Assembly (NCBI GenBank): GCA_013214355.1
Contig: JABSSL010000087.1
Location: 1-64,000 of the forward strand
Length of the DNA stretch: 64,000 bases
Reading direction: 5' to 3'
Source: Saprospiraceae bacterium
Lineage (GTDB): Bacteria > Bacteroidota > Bacteroidia > Chitinophagales > Saprospiraceae
This document shows positions 1 through 9,636 of this stretch, piece after piece. Both the position numbers and the translations under genes were made by a program. Within the stretch, counting starts at the first letter, position 1; each line of letters opens with the position of its first letter. A model generated the notes under the pieces. That model searched no databases, was not told the origin of the DNA, and saw only the letters and a list, made by a program, of their open reading frames with translations.

Positions 1-1
1 G

Positions 2-1861
2 ACGGGACTGGTGGTGGACGATGCCATTGTAATGATGGAGAATATCTACCGGCGGATTGAACAGGGCGTGGAACCCATTAAGGCGGGTTTTGAAGGAGCG
101 AAGGAGATTTACTTTGCCATTATTGCTACTAGTATCACCTTGGTAGCTGTGTTCTTACCCATTATATTCTTGCAAGGGTTAACGGGTCGATTGTTCCGTG
201 AGTTTGGTATTGTGGTGTCGGGGGCCATTGTGATTTCCACCTTGGTTTCGCTGACCTTAACCCCGATGTTGAGTGCCCGGTTTTTGAGGAAAAGTCGTCG
301 GCAATCTGCCTTATTTAGATTCACCGAAAATATCCTGGAAGGGATCAACCATCTGTACAATGCGAGTCTGAAAGGCTTTTTGAAAATCAGATGGCTGGCA
401 TGGCCGCTGTCCGCAGCTTGTATTGCGGCCATTTATTACATCATCCAGCTGTTGCCAACAGAGATAGCGCCCTTAGAGGACAAGAGCTCTTTCCGGGTTT
501 TTGCAACAGCTCCCGAAGGAACCACCTTTGAGGTCATGGACAATTACATGACGGATCTTTTGGATATTTTGGATACCATTCCAGAGGCACGGGCTTATAT
601 CTCTGTAACCTCTCCTGGCTTTGGTTCCAGTACGGCTGCCAACTCTGGCTTTGTCTTTTTCACCGTGGTGGAACCCGATGAAAGGGAAAGAAGTCAATCC
701 GAAATTGTGCAATCCCTCTACCCGAAAGTAAGGGGATTGAATTATGCGCGAGCCATTATCACCCAACGGCAGACGATAGAGGTAGGACGAAGGTTTAGAG
801 GCCTCCCCGTACAATATGTGATCCAGGCACCAGATTTTGATCGCCTGAAGGAGGCGCTTCCTCGATTTGTCGAAGAAGCGGAAAAGAATCCAGCTTTCTC
901 CGTGGTGGATTTGGATTTAAAATTCAACAAACCGGAACTTCATATCGAAATTGATCGGGAGCGTGCTAGAAGCTTAGGCGTGACGGTGCGTGACATAGCG
1001 GAAACCTTACAGCTATTCTATAGTGGTCAGCGATTTGGCTATTTCATCAAAAATGGGAAGCAATACGAGGTAGTCGGCGAAGCATCCCGGCAATACCGTA
1101 ATGATCCTGGTGACTTAGCAGGCATCTACGTTCGGAATCGAGATGGGGAATTGATTCAACTCTCCAACTTGGTATACTTCAGCGAAGAATCTAACCCGCC
1201 GACCCTGTATCGTTACAATAGATATATCTCCGCTACGGTATCTGCTGGCTTAGCTGATGGCTATACCATAGGAGACGGTATCGAAGCTATGGATCAGGTT
1301 AAGAGGGAGGTTTTGGACGAATCCTTTAGCTCAGCTCTGTCTGGGGCTTCCAAGGATTTTGTAGAAAGTTCTGGGGGTCTATATTTCGCCTTCTTTTTGG
1401 CATTAATCTTAATCTATTTGGCCTTATCGGCACAGTTTGAAAGCTTCCTAGATCCCTTGGTTATCATGTTTACCGTACCCCTGGCCATAACCGGTGCGCT
1501 ACTAGCCCTTTGGATGGGCGGACATACCATCAATATCTTTAGCCAGATTGGCGTCATCGTATTGATTGGAATTGTGACCAAGAACGGAATCTTAATTGTG
1601 GAATTCGCCAATCAAAAAATGGAGGCAGGGCTCACGGCCAGAGCGGCCGTACTCGAAGCGGCCACCTTACGGCTACGCCCTATTCTCATGACCAGTATGG
1701 CCACGATACTTGGGGTGCTACCCATCGCCATGGCTTTTGGATCAGCTTCCACTAGTCGAATCCCCATGGGAGTTGCCATCATTGGCGGGCTGATTTTCTC
1801 GCTCTTCCTTACTTTGTACGTTATACCATCTATCTACACCTATTTTAAGCGCAAATCATGA
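2..1861 (+). CDS. RND efflux transporter permease (HAE1/AcrB type), 3' part
   Basis: Inner-membrane proton-driven pump subunit of a tripartite efflux system. The window opens inside the gene: reading in frame from base 2 gives TGLVVDDAIVMMENIYRR, the TM4 segment with the paired Asp of the proton relay, so roughly the N-terminal 400 residues of a ~1000-residue protein lie outside the window. The visible part continues with TM5-6, the second periplasmic porter loop and the second TM bundle (for example VMFTVPLAITGALLALW and IGVIVLIGIVTKNGILIVEFAN). It ends in a short basic tail, RKS. The stop codon overlaps the ATG of the following tolC gene (ATGA), so the two are translationally coupled. An internal ATG at base 11 is not the true start. 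Confidence 0.95.
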   Translation, partial: TGLVVDDAIVMMENIYRRIEQGVEPIKAGFEGAKEIYFAIIATSITLVAVFLPIIFLQGLTGRLFREFGIVVSGAIVISTLVSLTLTPMLSARFLRKSRRQSALFRFTENILEGINHLYNASLKGFLKIRWLAWPLSAACIAAIYYIIQLLPTEIAPLEDKSSFRVFATAPEGTTFEVMDNYMTDLLDILDTIPEARAYISVTSPGFGSSTAANSGFVFFTVVEPDERERSQSEIVQSLYPKVRGLNYARAIITQRQTIEVGRRFRGLPVQYVIQAPDFDRLKEALPRFVEEAEKNPAFSVVDLDLKFNKPELHIEIDRERARSLGVTVRDIAETLQLFYSGQRFGYFIKNGKQYEVVGEASRQYRNDPGDLAGIYVRNRDGELIQLSNLVYFSEESNPPTLYRYNRYISATVSAGLADGYTIGDGIEAMDQVKREVLDESFSSALSGASKDFVESSGGLYFAFFLALILIYLALSAQFESFLDPLVIMFTVPLAITGALLALWMGGHTINIFSQIGVIVLIGIVTKNGILIVEFANQKMEAGLTARAAVLEAATLRLRPILMTSMATILGVLPIAMAFGSASTSRIPMGVAIIGGLIFSLFLTLYVIPSIYTYFKRKS

Positions 1862-3174
1862 AGTGGAGTCGATTAGGTTTACTTTTTCCAGCTATTTTAT
1901 TGTGTTTTCCTGTCTTCGGACAGGAGTTGCTGACGCTAAAGGAAGCCATTGAAGTGGGCTTGGAAAACAACTACGGCATTAAGATTCGCAGAAATCAAGA
2001 AGCCATCGCGGCTAACAACAATAATCGGGGCAATGCAGGCATGTTACCGACCGTCAATACCAACGGTAACGTGTCCTATACCAGCAATAATACCAGACAG
2101 AAGTTTTTCTCTGGGGACGAACGATCGGGAACGGGCGCAGGGAATACCAATCTCCGGCTAGGAGCATCCCTGAATTGGACGGCTTTTGATGGTTTCCAAA
2201 TGTATGCCCGCAAGGAAAGATTAGAACTAGATCAGGTGCAAAGTAAGGTGTTCACAAAGCAGGCTATGCAAGATCTAGTATCGCAGATACAAACGCTTTA
2301 TTACGGACTAGTGAGAATCAATCAGCAGATCGATATCACGCAGCAATCCATCACCCTGAATGAAGATCTACGTAACCTGGCTTCTGGCAAACTGCAGATT
2401 GGTACTGGTACGAACCTGGAGGTCTTGCAAACGCGAAATCGGGTAAATACGGATAGTTCTACCCTCCTAAACTTAGAAAATACCTTCCGTCAGAACCAGA
2501 TAGCGATGAACCGACTCATGGGTAGAACGGTAGGTATCGAATTTACCGTGCCGCTGGAGATTCCAGAAACGATCCTTCCCCAACTGCAAGAACTTACCGC
2601 CTTGGCCGTAGAACAAAACTACGATATGCGCCTGCTAAAGCTAGATGAGCAAATCGCGCTGACACAAATTCGAGAAGCGCGATCCGCCCTCTACCCTACC
2701 GTTTCTGTGAACCTAGGGTACAACTACAACTTCTCACGGGCAGAAGTGGGTTTCCTACTCTCTAACCGTACATTCGGTCCTACGGGGGGACTCAGTTTTA
2801 ACTATGACTTATTCCCCGGTAGAAATATCCAGCGAGACATCGATAACGCCACCATTTTACAAGAAAACATCCAGTTGACCCAAGCCGATCTAAAGCAAGA
2901 TATCGAAGCCTCCCTCTCCGAGCAATATCAAAACTATCAAGCCCTAGTCGGCTTGGAGGCCGTAGAACGCAAGAGTCTAGAAATCGCCGAACAAAATACC
3001 GCCCTCTCCCGGCAGCTCTACCGCTCCGGCCGCGCCACCAACTTTGACGTACGCGAAGCCATCCTCTCCGAGACGCAAATCAAGGATCGCATCAGTGAAG
3101 TGATCTTTCGAAAGAAGTTGACGGAGATTGAAATCAAAAGGTTAGCAGGTATTCCGATGGAGGGGGTGGAGTAG
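1858..3174 (+). CDS. TolC-family outer membrane efflux protein
   Basis: Outer membrane channel for the RND pump encoded immediately upstream (4-base overlap). 438 residues, normal for the family. A Sec signal peptide (MKWSRLGLLFPAILLCFPVFG, about residues 1-21) is followed by LTLKEAIEVGLENNYGIKI, the usual first helix of the outer membrane efflux protein repeat, and by a second repeat from about residue 240. The heptad-like Gln/Asn-rich helices are typical of the alpha-barrel. The last 84 bases are about 90 percent identical to a detached fragment at 10452-10535 (see that entry). The adaptor subunit is presumably upstream, outside the window. Confidence 0.93.
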   Translation: MKWSRLGLLFPAILLCFPVFGQELLTLKEAIEVGLENNYGIKIRRNQEAIAANNNNRGNAGMLPTVNTNGNVSYTSNNTRQKFFSGDERSGTGAGNTNLRLGASLNWTAFDGFQMYARKERLELDQVQSKVFTKQAMQDLVSQIQTLYYGLVRINQQIDITQQSITLNEDLRNLASGKLQIGTGTNLEVLQTRNRVNTDSSTLLNLENTFRQNQIAMNRLMGRTVGIEFTVPLEIPETILPQLQELTALAVEQNYDMRLLKLDEQIALTQIREARSALYPTVSVNLGYNYNFSRAEVGFLLSNRTFGPTGGLSFNYDLFPGRNIQRDIDNATILQENIQLTQADLKQDIEASLSEQYQNYQALVGLEAVERKSLEIAEQNTALSRQLYRSGRATNFDVREAILSETQIKDRISEVIFRKKLTEIEIKRLAGIPMEGVE

Positions 3175-3220
3175 TGCAGGGATACAGATTTTCAGAAGTT
3201 GCAACTCATCAAAGGAAAAA

Positions 3221-3898
3221 ATGATAAAAGGGACTTTTGTGATATTACTGTTAATGCTTGCCGTTACAGCAAAGGGACAGATGAATTTTCAAGATTCGAG
3301 TGTCCAAGTAATTTCCTATTGGAATTTGAGGGATAAATACGAATATTCCGTTCATCTACAAAAACTTAAATATACAAAAGAAGATACCACAGCCAATGAA
3401 ACGATGACCTATGATGTTGAAGTGTCTGTAATTGATTCTACGGATAATTCTTACACCGTAAGATGGTATTACAAAAATTTTAAATCAGATGCACAGAATC
3501 CAATAGTGCAGAAATTAGCTGCCGTTTCAGAGGACATTGCGGTGGATATAAAATTGGATGAATTAGGTGCAATTGCAGCTGTTGAGAATTGGGAAGAAGT
3601 GAGAGACTATATAGTGAAGTCTATCGATTCAATGAAAAATGATTTAAATCTAATACCTGGATTGGACAAAGTATTACAGCAAATCGCAGGAATGTATTCT
3701 ACGAAAGCATCCATAGAAGCAAGCGCCATCCAAGACGTTCAACAATTCCACAATTTCCATGGTGGGAAATATTTATTAAGTGAACCAGCAACGGGCATAA
3801 TTAAGACTCCAAATTTATATAATCCTGAAAAACTGTTTGATACAGAAATATCAGTAAGACTTGAAGAATTCAGTAGAAATAGTTTCTCGAATCCATAA
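3221..3898 (+). CDS. Secreted hypothetical protein, possibly frameshifted at its 3' end
   Basis: 225 residues with a clear signal peptide (about residues 1-19, MIKGTFVILLLMLAVTAKG), so exported. No family recognised; it is rich in Asp/Thr/Val strands in the first half and helical in the middle. After the stop at 3896-3898 the +1 frame carries on with NTGWIIESILWKEV and runs to a stop at 3987-3989. The junction SNP/NTGW reads naturally if one base near 3896 is removed, and a TGWI segment near the C-terminus is common in Bacteroidota secreted proteins of this kind. I infer either a one-base frameshift or a natural stop; I cannot decide between them. 46 bases after tolC, same strand; codon use is more AT-rich than in the pump genes. 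Confidence 0.6.
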   Translation: MIKGTFVILLLMLAVTAKGQMNFQDSSVQVISYWNLRDKYEYSVHLQKLKYTKEDTTANETMTYDVEVSVIDSTDNSYTVRWYYKNFKSDAQNPIVQKLAAVSEDIAVDIKLDELGAIAAVENWEEVRDYIVKSIDSMKNDLNLIPGLDKVLQQIAGMYSTKASIEASAIQDVQQFHNFHGGKYLLSEPATGIIKTPNLYNPEKLFDTEISVRLEEFSRNSFSNP

Positions 3899-4298
3899 TA
3901 CAGGTTGGATAATAGAAAGTATACTTTGGAAAGAAGTGATTTCAGAGGGAATTACGAATTTGGAAATAAGAACAATTCAAATGAAATAATTGCAGATGAT
4001 AACAAAATGTATGCGATCATGCTGCCTGTATTACAAATGAAACTCTAGTTGTGATTAGAGTTACATTTCGTCGAATAGATGCTCTATTGTAAAATAGAAA
4101 AGGGCTACTCCCCACAGCCCCTACCCGTTATCATCAACCAGGTACAGACTAGGCAAATGGTTTACACTTCTAATCTTACATTGGAGTTTGAAAAGTAAAT
4201 CACTCAAGTGCACTATATGTAACTCGGACGCTTACGATTTAAATAGTCGAAATGCTATCAACAGAATGTACAACAAAGTTGTTGGAGGGATTAGAATC

Positions 4299-4481
4299 AT
4301 TGATATTTTGGTCAACAATGGAGGAACCATCGCGCGCTATCCAGCAGTAGATTTCCCATTAGCCTAGTGGGGCACAGTAATAGAAGTCAATCTCTCAACT
4401 GCTTTCAATTTATCACAGTTAGCATCTAATTACATCAATGGAACATTGATTAATGTTGATGGAGGTTGGATGGCTTGGTAA
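4299..4481 (+). pseudogene. Remnant of a KduD-like short-chain dehydrogenase
   Basis: The frame starting at 4299 reads IDILVNNGGTIARYPAVDF, then a TAG stop at 4362-4364, then WGTVIEVNLSTAFNLSQLAS, and joins directly to NYINGTLINVDGGWMAW and a TAA at 4479-4481. The first part matches the central NNAG region of 2-dehydro-3-deoxy-D-gluconate 5-dehydrogenase (KduD) and the last part matches its conserved C-terminus (VNGxxIxVDGGWxA). The roughly 120 residues between, including the Ser/Tyr/Lys catalytic centre, and the N-terminal Rossmann glycine motif are missing. It is therefore an internally deleted, stop-containing relic. It lies 35 bases before a KduI/IolB-like gene, the usual partner of kduD in uronate catabolism. 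The stretch 3990-4298 shows nothing else I can support. Confidence 0.75.
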
Positions 4482-4488
4482 TTCTTTT

Positions 4489-4506
4489 TATCTTTTGATA
4501 AAGATA
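4489..4506 (+). promoter_or_regulatory. Short inverted repeat upstream of the KduI/IolB-like gene
   Basis: Seven-base perfect arms TATCTTT and AAAGATA separated by TGAT, located between the kduD remnant stop and the ATG at 4517. It could be an operator or a leader hairpin; the sequence alone does not decide. Confidence 0.3.
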
Positions 4507-4516
4507 AAATACGAAC

Positions 4517-5437
4517 ATGGTTCATCCAAAAACAATTGGAAAAACAACTTTGGCAGATTCGAAGACTCCAAGCGATCGTCGCCATGATTTACAGGTAGTA
4601 GTTCCCATTAAAAATAAAATCCGTAGAGTAGAAGCTTTTGATGCTACTCCAGCTGAAGGGGTACAAGAAATAATAACTGCAGACAATTCAACTTTTAAAT
4701 TTCTCAGACTTTGTAGGATTTTCTTAAAAGGAGAAAATTCAGCACATCGAACTTTAGGAAAAGAAGAAGCCATCTATTATGTAAATCGCGGAACTGCTGA
4801 TTTACTAGTTGATGGTGAGCACTATACCCTGGGTAAGGGAGATGTGCTATATGTCGGTATAGACAATCAGGTGACAATAAGCACCAAGGATTTGCTGGAT
4901 TTAAGCGAATTTAAAGCCGTGGATTGTAATACTGTATATCCTGCACAACTTGTTAGGCATACAGATATTGAAGGAACAGAATTGGCCGCTCATTTAGGTA
5001 CTCGTAGACCGATGTCTGAGCGCACAGTATATAAATTGGTAGATAAAAATGTACGGGCGAATCGATTATTGTTCGGAGATACTTACTTGAAAAATAGAGG
5101 TGGAGTCGGTAGCTATCCTCCGCACTTTCATGGTCCTGATGGGCCCCATGGATTAGGAGCAAATGCGAAAGAAGAGATTTATCATTTTCGTTGTGAATCG
5201 GATATACCTGGTGATGTACCTTATGTGCTACAAAACTGTGCATTTCCGGAAGAACAGATTAATGTCTACGCACATATCTTTGATGAGGTGGCAATAAATG
5301 TGACACCTACCTACCATGATACCATTGCCCCACCATCTGTAGATTTTATGTTTACTTGGTGTTTAGCCTCCTTCACCGAAGGCCATCGAGACTGGGCTGA
5401 AATATATAACAAACCAGGATTTGAGGAAGAATGGTAA
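4517..5437 (+). CDS. KduI/IolB-family isomerase (double cupin)
   Basis: 306 residues, cytoplasmic, no signal peptide. Family enzymes interconvert keto/aldo forms of sugar acids: KduI acts on 5-dehydro-4-deoxy-D-glucuronate from pectin or alginate, IolB on 5-deoxy-glucuronate from inositol. The first half has the KduI/IolB cupin strand block (KEEAIYYVNRGTADLLVDG, then GDVLYVG). The second half has SYPPHFHGPDGPHG and EEIYHFRC, which supply the His/His/Glu metal ligands in the style of IolB, and ends in a Trp-rich tail. The kduD-like remnant just upstream favours a uronate role, but the C-terminal half looks closer to IolB, so the substrate is open. The next gene begins 14 bases downstream, suggesting one transcript to 9467. 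Confidence 0.8.
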   Translation: MVHPKTIGKTTLADSKTPSDRRHDLQVVVPIKNKIRRVEAFDATPAEGVQEIITADNSTFKFLRLCRIFLKGENSAHRTLGKEEAIYYVNRGTADLLVDGEHYTLGKGDVLYVGIDNQVTISTKDLLDLSEFKAVDCNTVYPAQLVRHTDIEGTELAAHLGTRRPMSERTVYKLVDKNVRANRLLFGDTYLKNRGGVGSYPPHFHGPDGPHGLGANAKEEIYHFRCESDIPGDVPYVLQNCAFPEEQINVYAHIFDEVAINVTPTYHDTIAPPSVDFMFTWCLASFTEGHRDWAEIYNKPGFEEEW

Positions 5438-5451
5438 TTTAGAGAATCTTT

Positions 5452-8145
5452 ATGTTTAAATATTACTTCATCTTATTGATGCCCTTCCTCTTAAGTTGCC
5501 AAGCTGGTAACGAAGGTCCTGGCTTGCCAGAAGCCAATCGTTTCCATATTGAAGACCTAATAACCAATCTCAATGAACCAATGGAGTTAGATTTTTTGCC
5601 TGACGGTAAAATTCTATTCATAGAGCGAAGAGGTATATTGAAAATGTATGACCCTAAAACTGAAATTGTCCAGGTAGTTGGCGAAATACCTGTCAACTAT
5701 ATAAATGAAAATGGCTTGTTAGGGATGGCACTAGATCCAAATTTCAAGGAAAACTATTGGATCTACTTTTTCTATACAGACCCTATCCGGAAATCATATC
5801 AGCATATTTCCAGATTTGAATTTATAGATCATCAATTGGTGAATGATTCAGAAAAAGTGTTATTGGATTTTTATATCGATTATAAAAATTGTTGCCACTT
5901 TGGTGGCAGTCTAGCCTTTGGACCAAAGGGCAATTTGTTTATTTCATCAGGTGATAATGTTGGCGGAAAGGATTTTGCACCTATAGATGAGCGCCCAGGT
6001 CGTGCCTTGCATGACTCCCAACGGACTTCTGGCAATGCTAATGATTTAAGAGGTGCCATCCTGAGAATTAAACCAATGAAAGATGGTAGCTACAGCATCC
6101 CAGCTGGCAATTTGTTTCCAGTTGGTACAGCGAATACCCGCCCAGAAATTTATGTTATGGGCGCCAGGAATCCGCTTAAAATTGACGTAGACCAAGTCAC
6201 GGGTTGGCTCTACTGGGGCGATGTAGGACCTAATCCCGGATGGAAATATAAGGAATGGGGCCCACCAAGCTTTGAGGAAGTCAATCAAGCTCAAGAAGCT
6301 GGAAATTATGGCTGGCCATATTTGATGGGCGACAATCAAGCCTTCCGGGATGTAGATTTTGAAACAAATATTCCAGGAGAATTTTTTGACCCCAATGATT
6401 TAGTCAATAATTCCCCTAACAATACTGGAATTCAAAAATTACCCCCTGCGCAAAAAGCACTGATTTGGTATCCTAATACTGCCTCAGATAGTTTTCCATT
6501 AGTAGGAACCGGGGGTGGGACTATATGTGCAGGGCCAGTATACCATTATATAGAGAATGGTAATGCTAGCGGACAATGGCCCCGTCACTTTGACAAAAAA
6601 CTGTTCATATTCGAATGGATGCGTAGTTGGATTCTGGCAGTTGAGCTTGATGAGTCGGGCGCCTATGTAGGCATGGAAAACCCTTTTGAAGGTAAACCAT
6701 TTAAAAAACCAATTGATATAGAATTTGGTCCTGATGGAGCCATGTATGTATTGGATTATGGGAGTAATTGGTATGCACAAAATGTAGATGCACGATTGTC
6801 TAAAGTCACATACGAATATGGTAATCGAGCACCTGTTGCCAAAATAGAAGCGTCGGTTGTAGAAGGAGTCGCCCCTTTGGAGGTTCACTTTTCTGCTGCG
6901 TCTTCTTATGATTTAGACCAGGATGATAAGCTCACTTATAAATGGTTTTTTACGTCTAATACTATTCAGTCTGACAAACAAAATCCTGCTCATGTTTTTC
7001 ATGATAATGGAGCATATGAAGTGAAGTTAGAAGTGACAGATGAAGCGGGAGCCACCCAAAGTACAACGCAAAAAATTATAGTTGGTAATGCCCCTCCTGT
7101 AGTACAAGTAAATATAACTGACAATCAATCTTTCTTTGTACCCCATCAAGATATATCATACGCTATTTATGTGGACGATTTAGAGGACGGAAGTACTTTG
7201 GAGGAATCGATTCCATCAAAGGCAGTTCAGGTAAAACTCAAACATCTCAAAAACACAACCAATGTAGCTGCCATTAGAGCAGCAAAATCTATTCATTCCT
7301 CAACTATTGCATTCCTCAAAGGAAAAGAACTGATAGAAGGAAGTGATTGTAGGGCATGTCATGCTTTGGATACAGCCTCTGTTGGACCTAGCTTAGCTCA
7401 AATCTCTGAACGCTATGCGAATAATTCCTCCAACATCTCATTACTTAGTGAGAAAGTTTTGAAAGGAGGAGTCGGTGTGTGGGGAGATAAATTGATGACT
7501 GCCCATCCTCAACATACAGAAGCTGAAGCAAAAGCAATGGTGTCTTATATATTAGCATTGAACGAAGCACCATCCAGTGGGCAAGATCTTCCGCTTTCTG
7601 GAGTAATTTCTACCGATACGGTAGGTGACAAAGACTTATTGATCCTAACCAGCTCCTACCTGGATAAAGGTGCTAATGAGCAGGCAGCAATTTCAAGAGA
7701 GGTCAGAAAAATTTTTCGCCCTACTCTAATACCTGCAGTGGAGTATGACTATTCTAAAAGGATAAAAGCCAAACCATACAATGAACAAGGCGACCTATAT
7801 GCTGAAGTGGCCTTAAACGGATGCTTTATCGGATTCAAGGAGATTGATTTGACGGGCGTAAAAACAATACGTGTGAAAATACGGAGTACTTCTGATTGGG
7901 TGGCTGTGGAAGTAAGACAGGGAAGGCCAGACGGAAAATATCTGGACCAACAACGTAAGGAGTTAGGCTTTAAGGAAAATAAATGGGCTCCCTATGAAGA
8001 AGATGATTGGTTTTACATTAATCTGACTGTTCCTGAAAATGCAGGCATAGATGATCTGTATTTTATATTTGATTCTAGCAAGTTGACCAGCGAATTTATA
8101 TACTATGATATCTGTCAAGTACAGTCCTTCGAGTTTATATTTTAG
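5452..8145 (+). CDS. Lipoprotein sugar (sorbosone/glucose-type) dehydrogenase fused to PKD, cytochrome c and C-terminal carbohydrate-binding-like domains
   Basis: 897 residues. A lipoprotein signal with Cys in the lipobox (LLMPFLLSCQAG) anchors it outside the inner membrane. Residues ~30-455 form a soluble glucose/sorbosone dehydrogenase-type beta-propeller (FLPDGKILFIERRG, LLGMALDPNF, ARNPLKIDVD, APGPVYHY-like blocks), which in the family uses PQQ to oxidise sugars. Residues ~458-545 are a PKD domain (FSAASSYDLDQDDKLTYKW). A class I cytochrome c follows with haem motif CRACH at about 635-639 and a probable Met ligand in WGDKLMTAHPQ. Residues ~740-897 resemble a CBM6-type beta-sandwich. One chain thus carries oxidase, electron acceptor and sugar-binding parts. 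Likely co-transcribed with the isomerase upstream and the enolase-superfamily enzyme 23 bases downstream. Confidence 0.85.
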   Translation: MFKYYFILLMPFLLSCQAGNEGPGLPEANRFHIEDLITNLNEPMELDFLPDGKILFIERRGILKMYDPKTEIVQVVGEIPVNYINENGLLGMALDPNFKENYWIYFFYTDPIRKSYQHISRFEFIDHQLVNDSEKVLLDFYIDYKNCCHFGGSLAFGPKGNLFISSGDNVGGKDFAPIDERPGRALHDSQRTSGNANDLRGAILRIKPMKDGSYSIPAGNLFPVGTANTRPEIYVMGARNPLKIDVDQVTGWLYWGDVGPNPGWKYKEWGPPSFEEVNQAQEAGNYGWPYLMGDNQAFRDVDFETNIPGEFFDPNDLVNNSPNNTGIQKLPPAQKALIWYPNTASDSFPLVGTGGGTICAGPVYHYIENGNASGQWPRHFDKKLFIFEWMRSWILAVELDESGAYVGMENPFEGKPFKKPIDIEFGPDGAMYVLDYGSNWYAQNVDARLSKVTYEYGNRAPVAKIEASVVEGVAPLEVHFSAASSYDLDQDDKLTYKWFFTSNTIQSDKQNPAHVFHDNGAYEVKLEVTDEAGATQSTTQKIIVGNAPPVVQVNITDNQSFFVPHQDISYAIYVDDLEDGSTLEESIPSKAVQVKLKHLKNTTNVAAIRAAKSIHSSTIAFLKGKELIEGSDCRACHALDTASVGPSLAQISERYANNSSNISLLSEKVLKGGVGVWGDKLMTAHPQHTEAEAKAMVSYILALNEAPSSGQDLPLSGVISTDTVGDKDLLILTSSYLDKGANEQAAISREVRKIFRPTLIPAVEYDYSKRIKAKPYNEQGDLYAEVALNGCFIGFKEIDLTGVKTIRVKIRSTSDWVAVEVRQGRPDGKYLDQQRKELGFKENKWAPYEEDDWFYINLTVPENAGIDDLYFIFDSSKLTSEFIYYDICQVQSFEFIF

Positions 8146-8168
8146 AATGACCATTTATACTACCTAAC

Positions 8169-9467
8169 ATGCTATCACGACGAAACTTTATAAAAACATC
8201 CAGCCTTGCCTCCATGACTTTAGGAAGCGGTATCGCAACCCAAGCTTTTCCCGGGTCACTCGATAAATTGGATAAAGGTCCAACGGTCAAAAAAATTACC
8301 GTCTTTGCTGGAAGTGGTTCTTTTTATCGTTTCATAGGTCCGAATTCTTATGATGAAAAACCGAAAGGTATACATGGTCATACGCGCAGAACGGTATTGG
8401 TTGAATTATCGGATGACACCATCGGTATAGGTACAGTTGGATATCGGACATTCAATAAAAAAGTATTAGCGGAATTGCGCCCATTAATTGGGAAAGACAT
8501 TTTTTCCTTTTTCAAATGGCAAGGGGATAAGATTATGGGTGTAAGTACCTCCTCCCAAAAGTATCTGTATGATTCAGCGTATTCCTGGGTAGAGAGTGCA
8601 ATCTTGGATGCACTGGGTAAAGTAAAAAACAAACCCGTATATCGCTTGTTTGGTGAAAGTGTTAAAGAAGGTATCGACCCCTATGATGGTACCTTATATT
8701 TCGCTGATTTGGTTTATCCTAATTCTAAAGGTGTGGAGCTTATAAGTGAAATAGGTAAACGCATCAAAAATGATGGTTATCGAGCTATAAAATTAAAAGT
8801 AGGTAGATGTGATAAATGGATGCCTGGTGAAGCAGGTGTTGAGCAGGACATAGAAGCCTTTATTGCACTTAGAGAAGCGGTGGGTACCAACTTTAGCCTA
8901 ATGACTGATGCTAATAATGGTTACAAGGGCAAACTGGATTGGGCTTTGCGTTTTCTAAAAGCCTGTGCTCCATACAATATGTATTTCATGGAAGAATTAA
9001 TACCCGATAATACGGAAACATATAAGCAACTCCGAGATGCACTTCATGCTGAAAATTTGCATATTCCCATCGCCGACGGAGAAAGTATCTGGATGGAAGA
9101 TATGATGGATGTTTTCCATGATTATTGCGAATCTGGTGTCTACAGTTATATCCAACCTGATATTCCCACTTGTGGATTTTCCAATATATTACGTATTGCC
9201 AGGATGGCAGAAAAATATCCACATGTGCGTCTAATCCCTCATGTATGGCAAAGCCAAATGGGCTTACTCATGAGTGCCCATGTAGCAAAAATTCAAAGGA
9301 ACATTCCATTTGTAGAGGATTCCCGGTACAATGAACACGTCATGCTTGCTCCGGATTACGTATTTAATGGAGGGCAATGGTTTGTACCAGAAAATCCTGG
9401 TTGGGGGGTCTCTTTGACCCCTGGTTATGAAGAGTACATAGAAGAATCTCCTATCGAGCTAAAATAA
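8169..9467 (+). CDS. Exported enolase-superfamily enzyme (mandelate racemase/muconate lactonizing type)
   Basis: 432 residues with a Tat-like leader (MLSRRNFIKTSSLASMTLGSG), placing it in the periplasm. The barrel carries KLKVGR (KxK catalytic motif, about residue 210), TDANNGYKG and MEEL and ADGES as the three metal-ligand segments, then IQPDI and IPHVWQS, the Asp/His dyad of the mandelate racemase subgroup. Family members abstract a proton alpha to a carboxylate, commonly in sugar-acid dehydration. The neighbouring isomerase and sugar dehydrogenase make a sugar-acid dehydratase likely, but the substrate cannot be read from sequence. Last gene of the 4.5-9.5 kb group. Confidence 0.85.
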   Translation: MLSRRNFIKTSSLASMTLGSGIATQAFPGSLDKLDKGPTVKKITVFAGSGSFYRFIGPNSYDEKPKGIHGHTRRTVLVELSDDTIGIGTVGYRTFNKKVLAELRPLIGKDIFSFFKWQGDKIMGVSTSSQKYLYDSAYSWVESAILDALGKVKNKPVYRLFGESVKEGIDPYDGTLYFADLVYPNSKGVELISEIGKRIKNDGYRAIKLKVGRCDKWMPGEAGVEQDIEAFIALREAVGTNFSLMTDANNGYKGKLDWALRFLKACAPYNMYFMEELIPDNTETYKQLRDALHAENLHIPIADGESIWMEDMMDVFHDYCESGVYSYIQPDIPTCGFSNILRIARMAEKYPHVRLIPHVWQSQMGLLMSAHVAKIQRNIPFVEDSRYNEHVMLAPDYVFNGGQWFVPENPGWGVSLTPGYEEYIEESPIELK

Positions 9468-9636
9468 AAGAAGAAGTATAAACCGACCCATATAAATAAA
9501 AATGAAGCCAGCTGATAACACTGTATAGGACGGTCATCCCCAACAAAAGCTGGTCACGCCGCATATATGAGACCGTTGGAGGCAATTCTGTCAAAAAGCA
9601 AGGACATAGCCAATCCGATATAACTAAGAAATTGTG

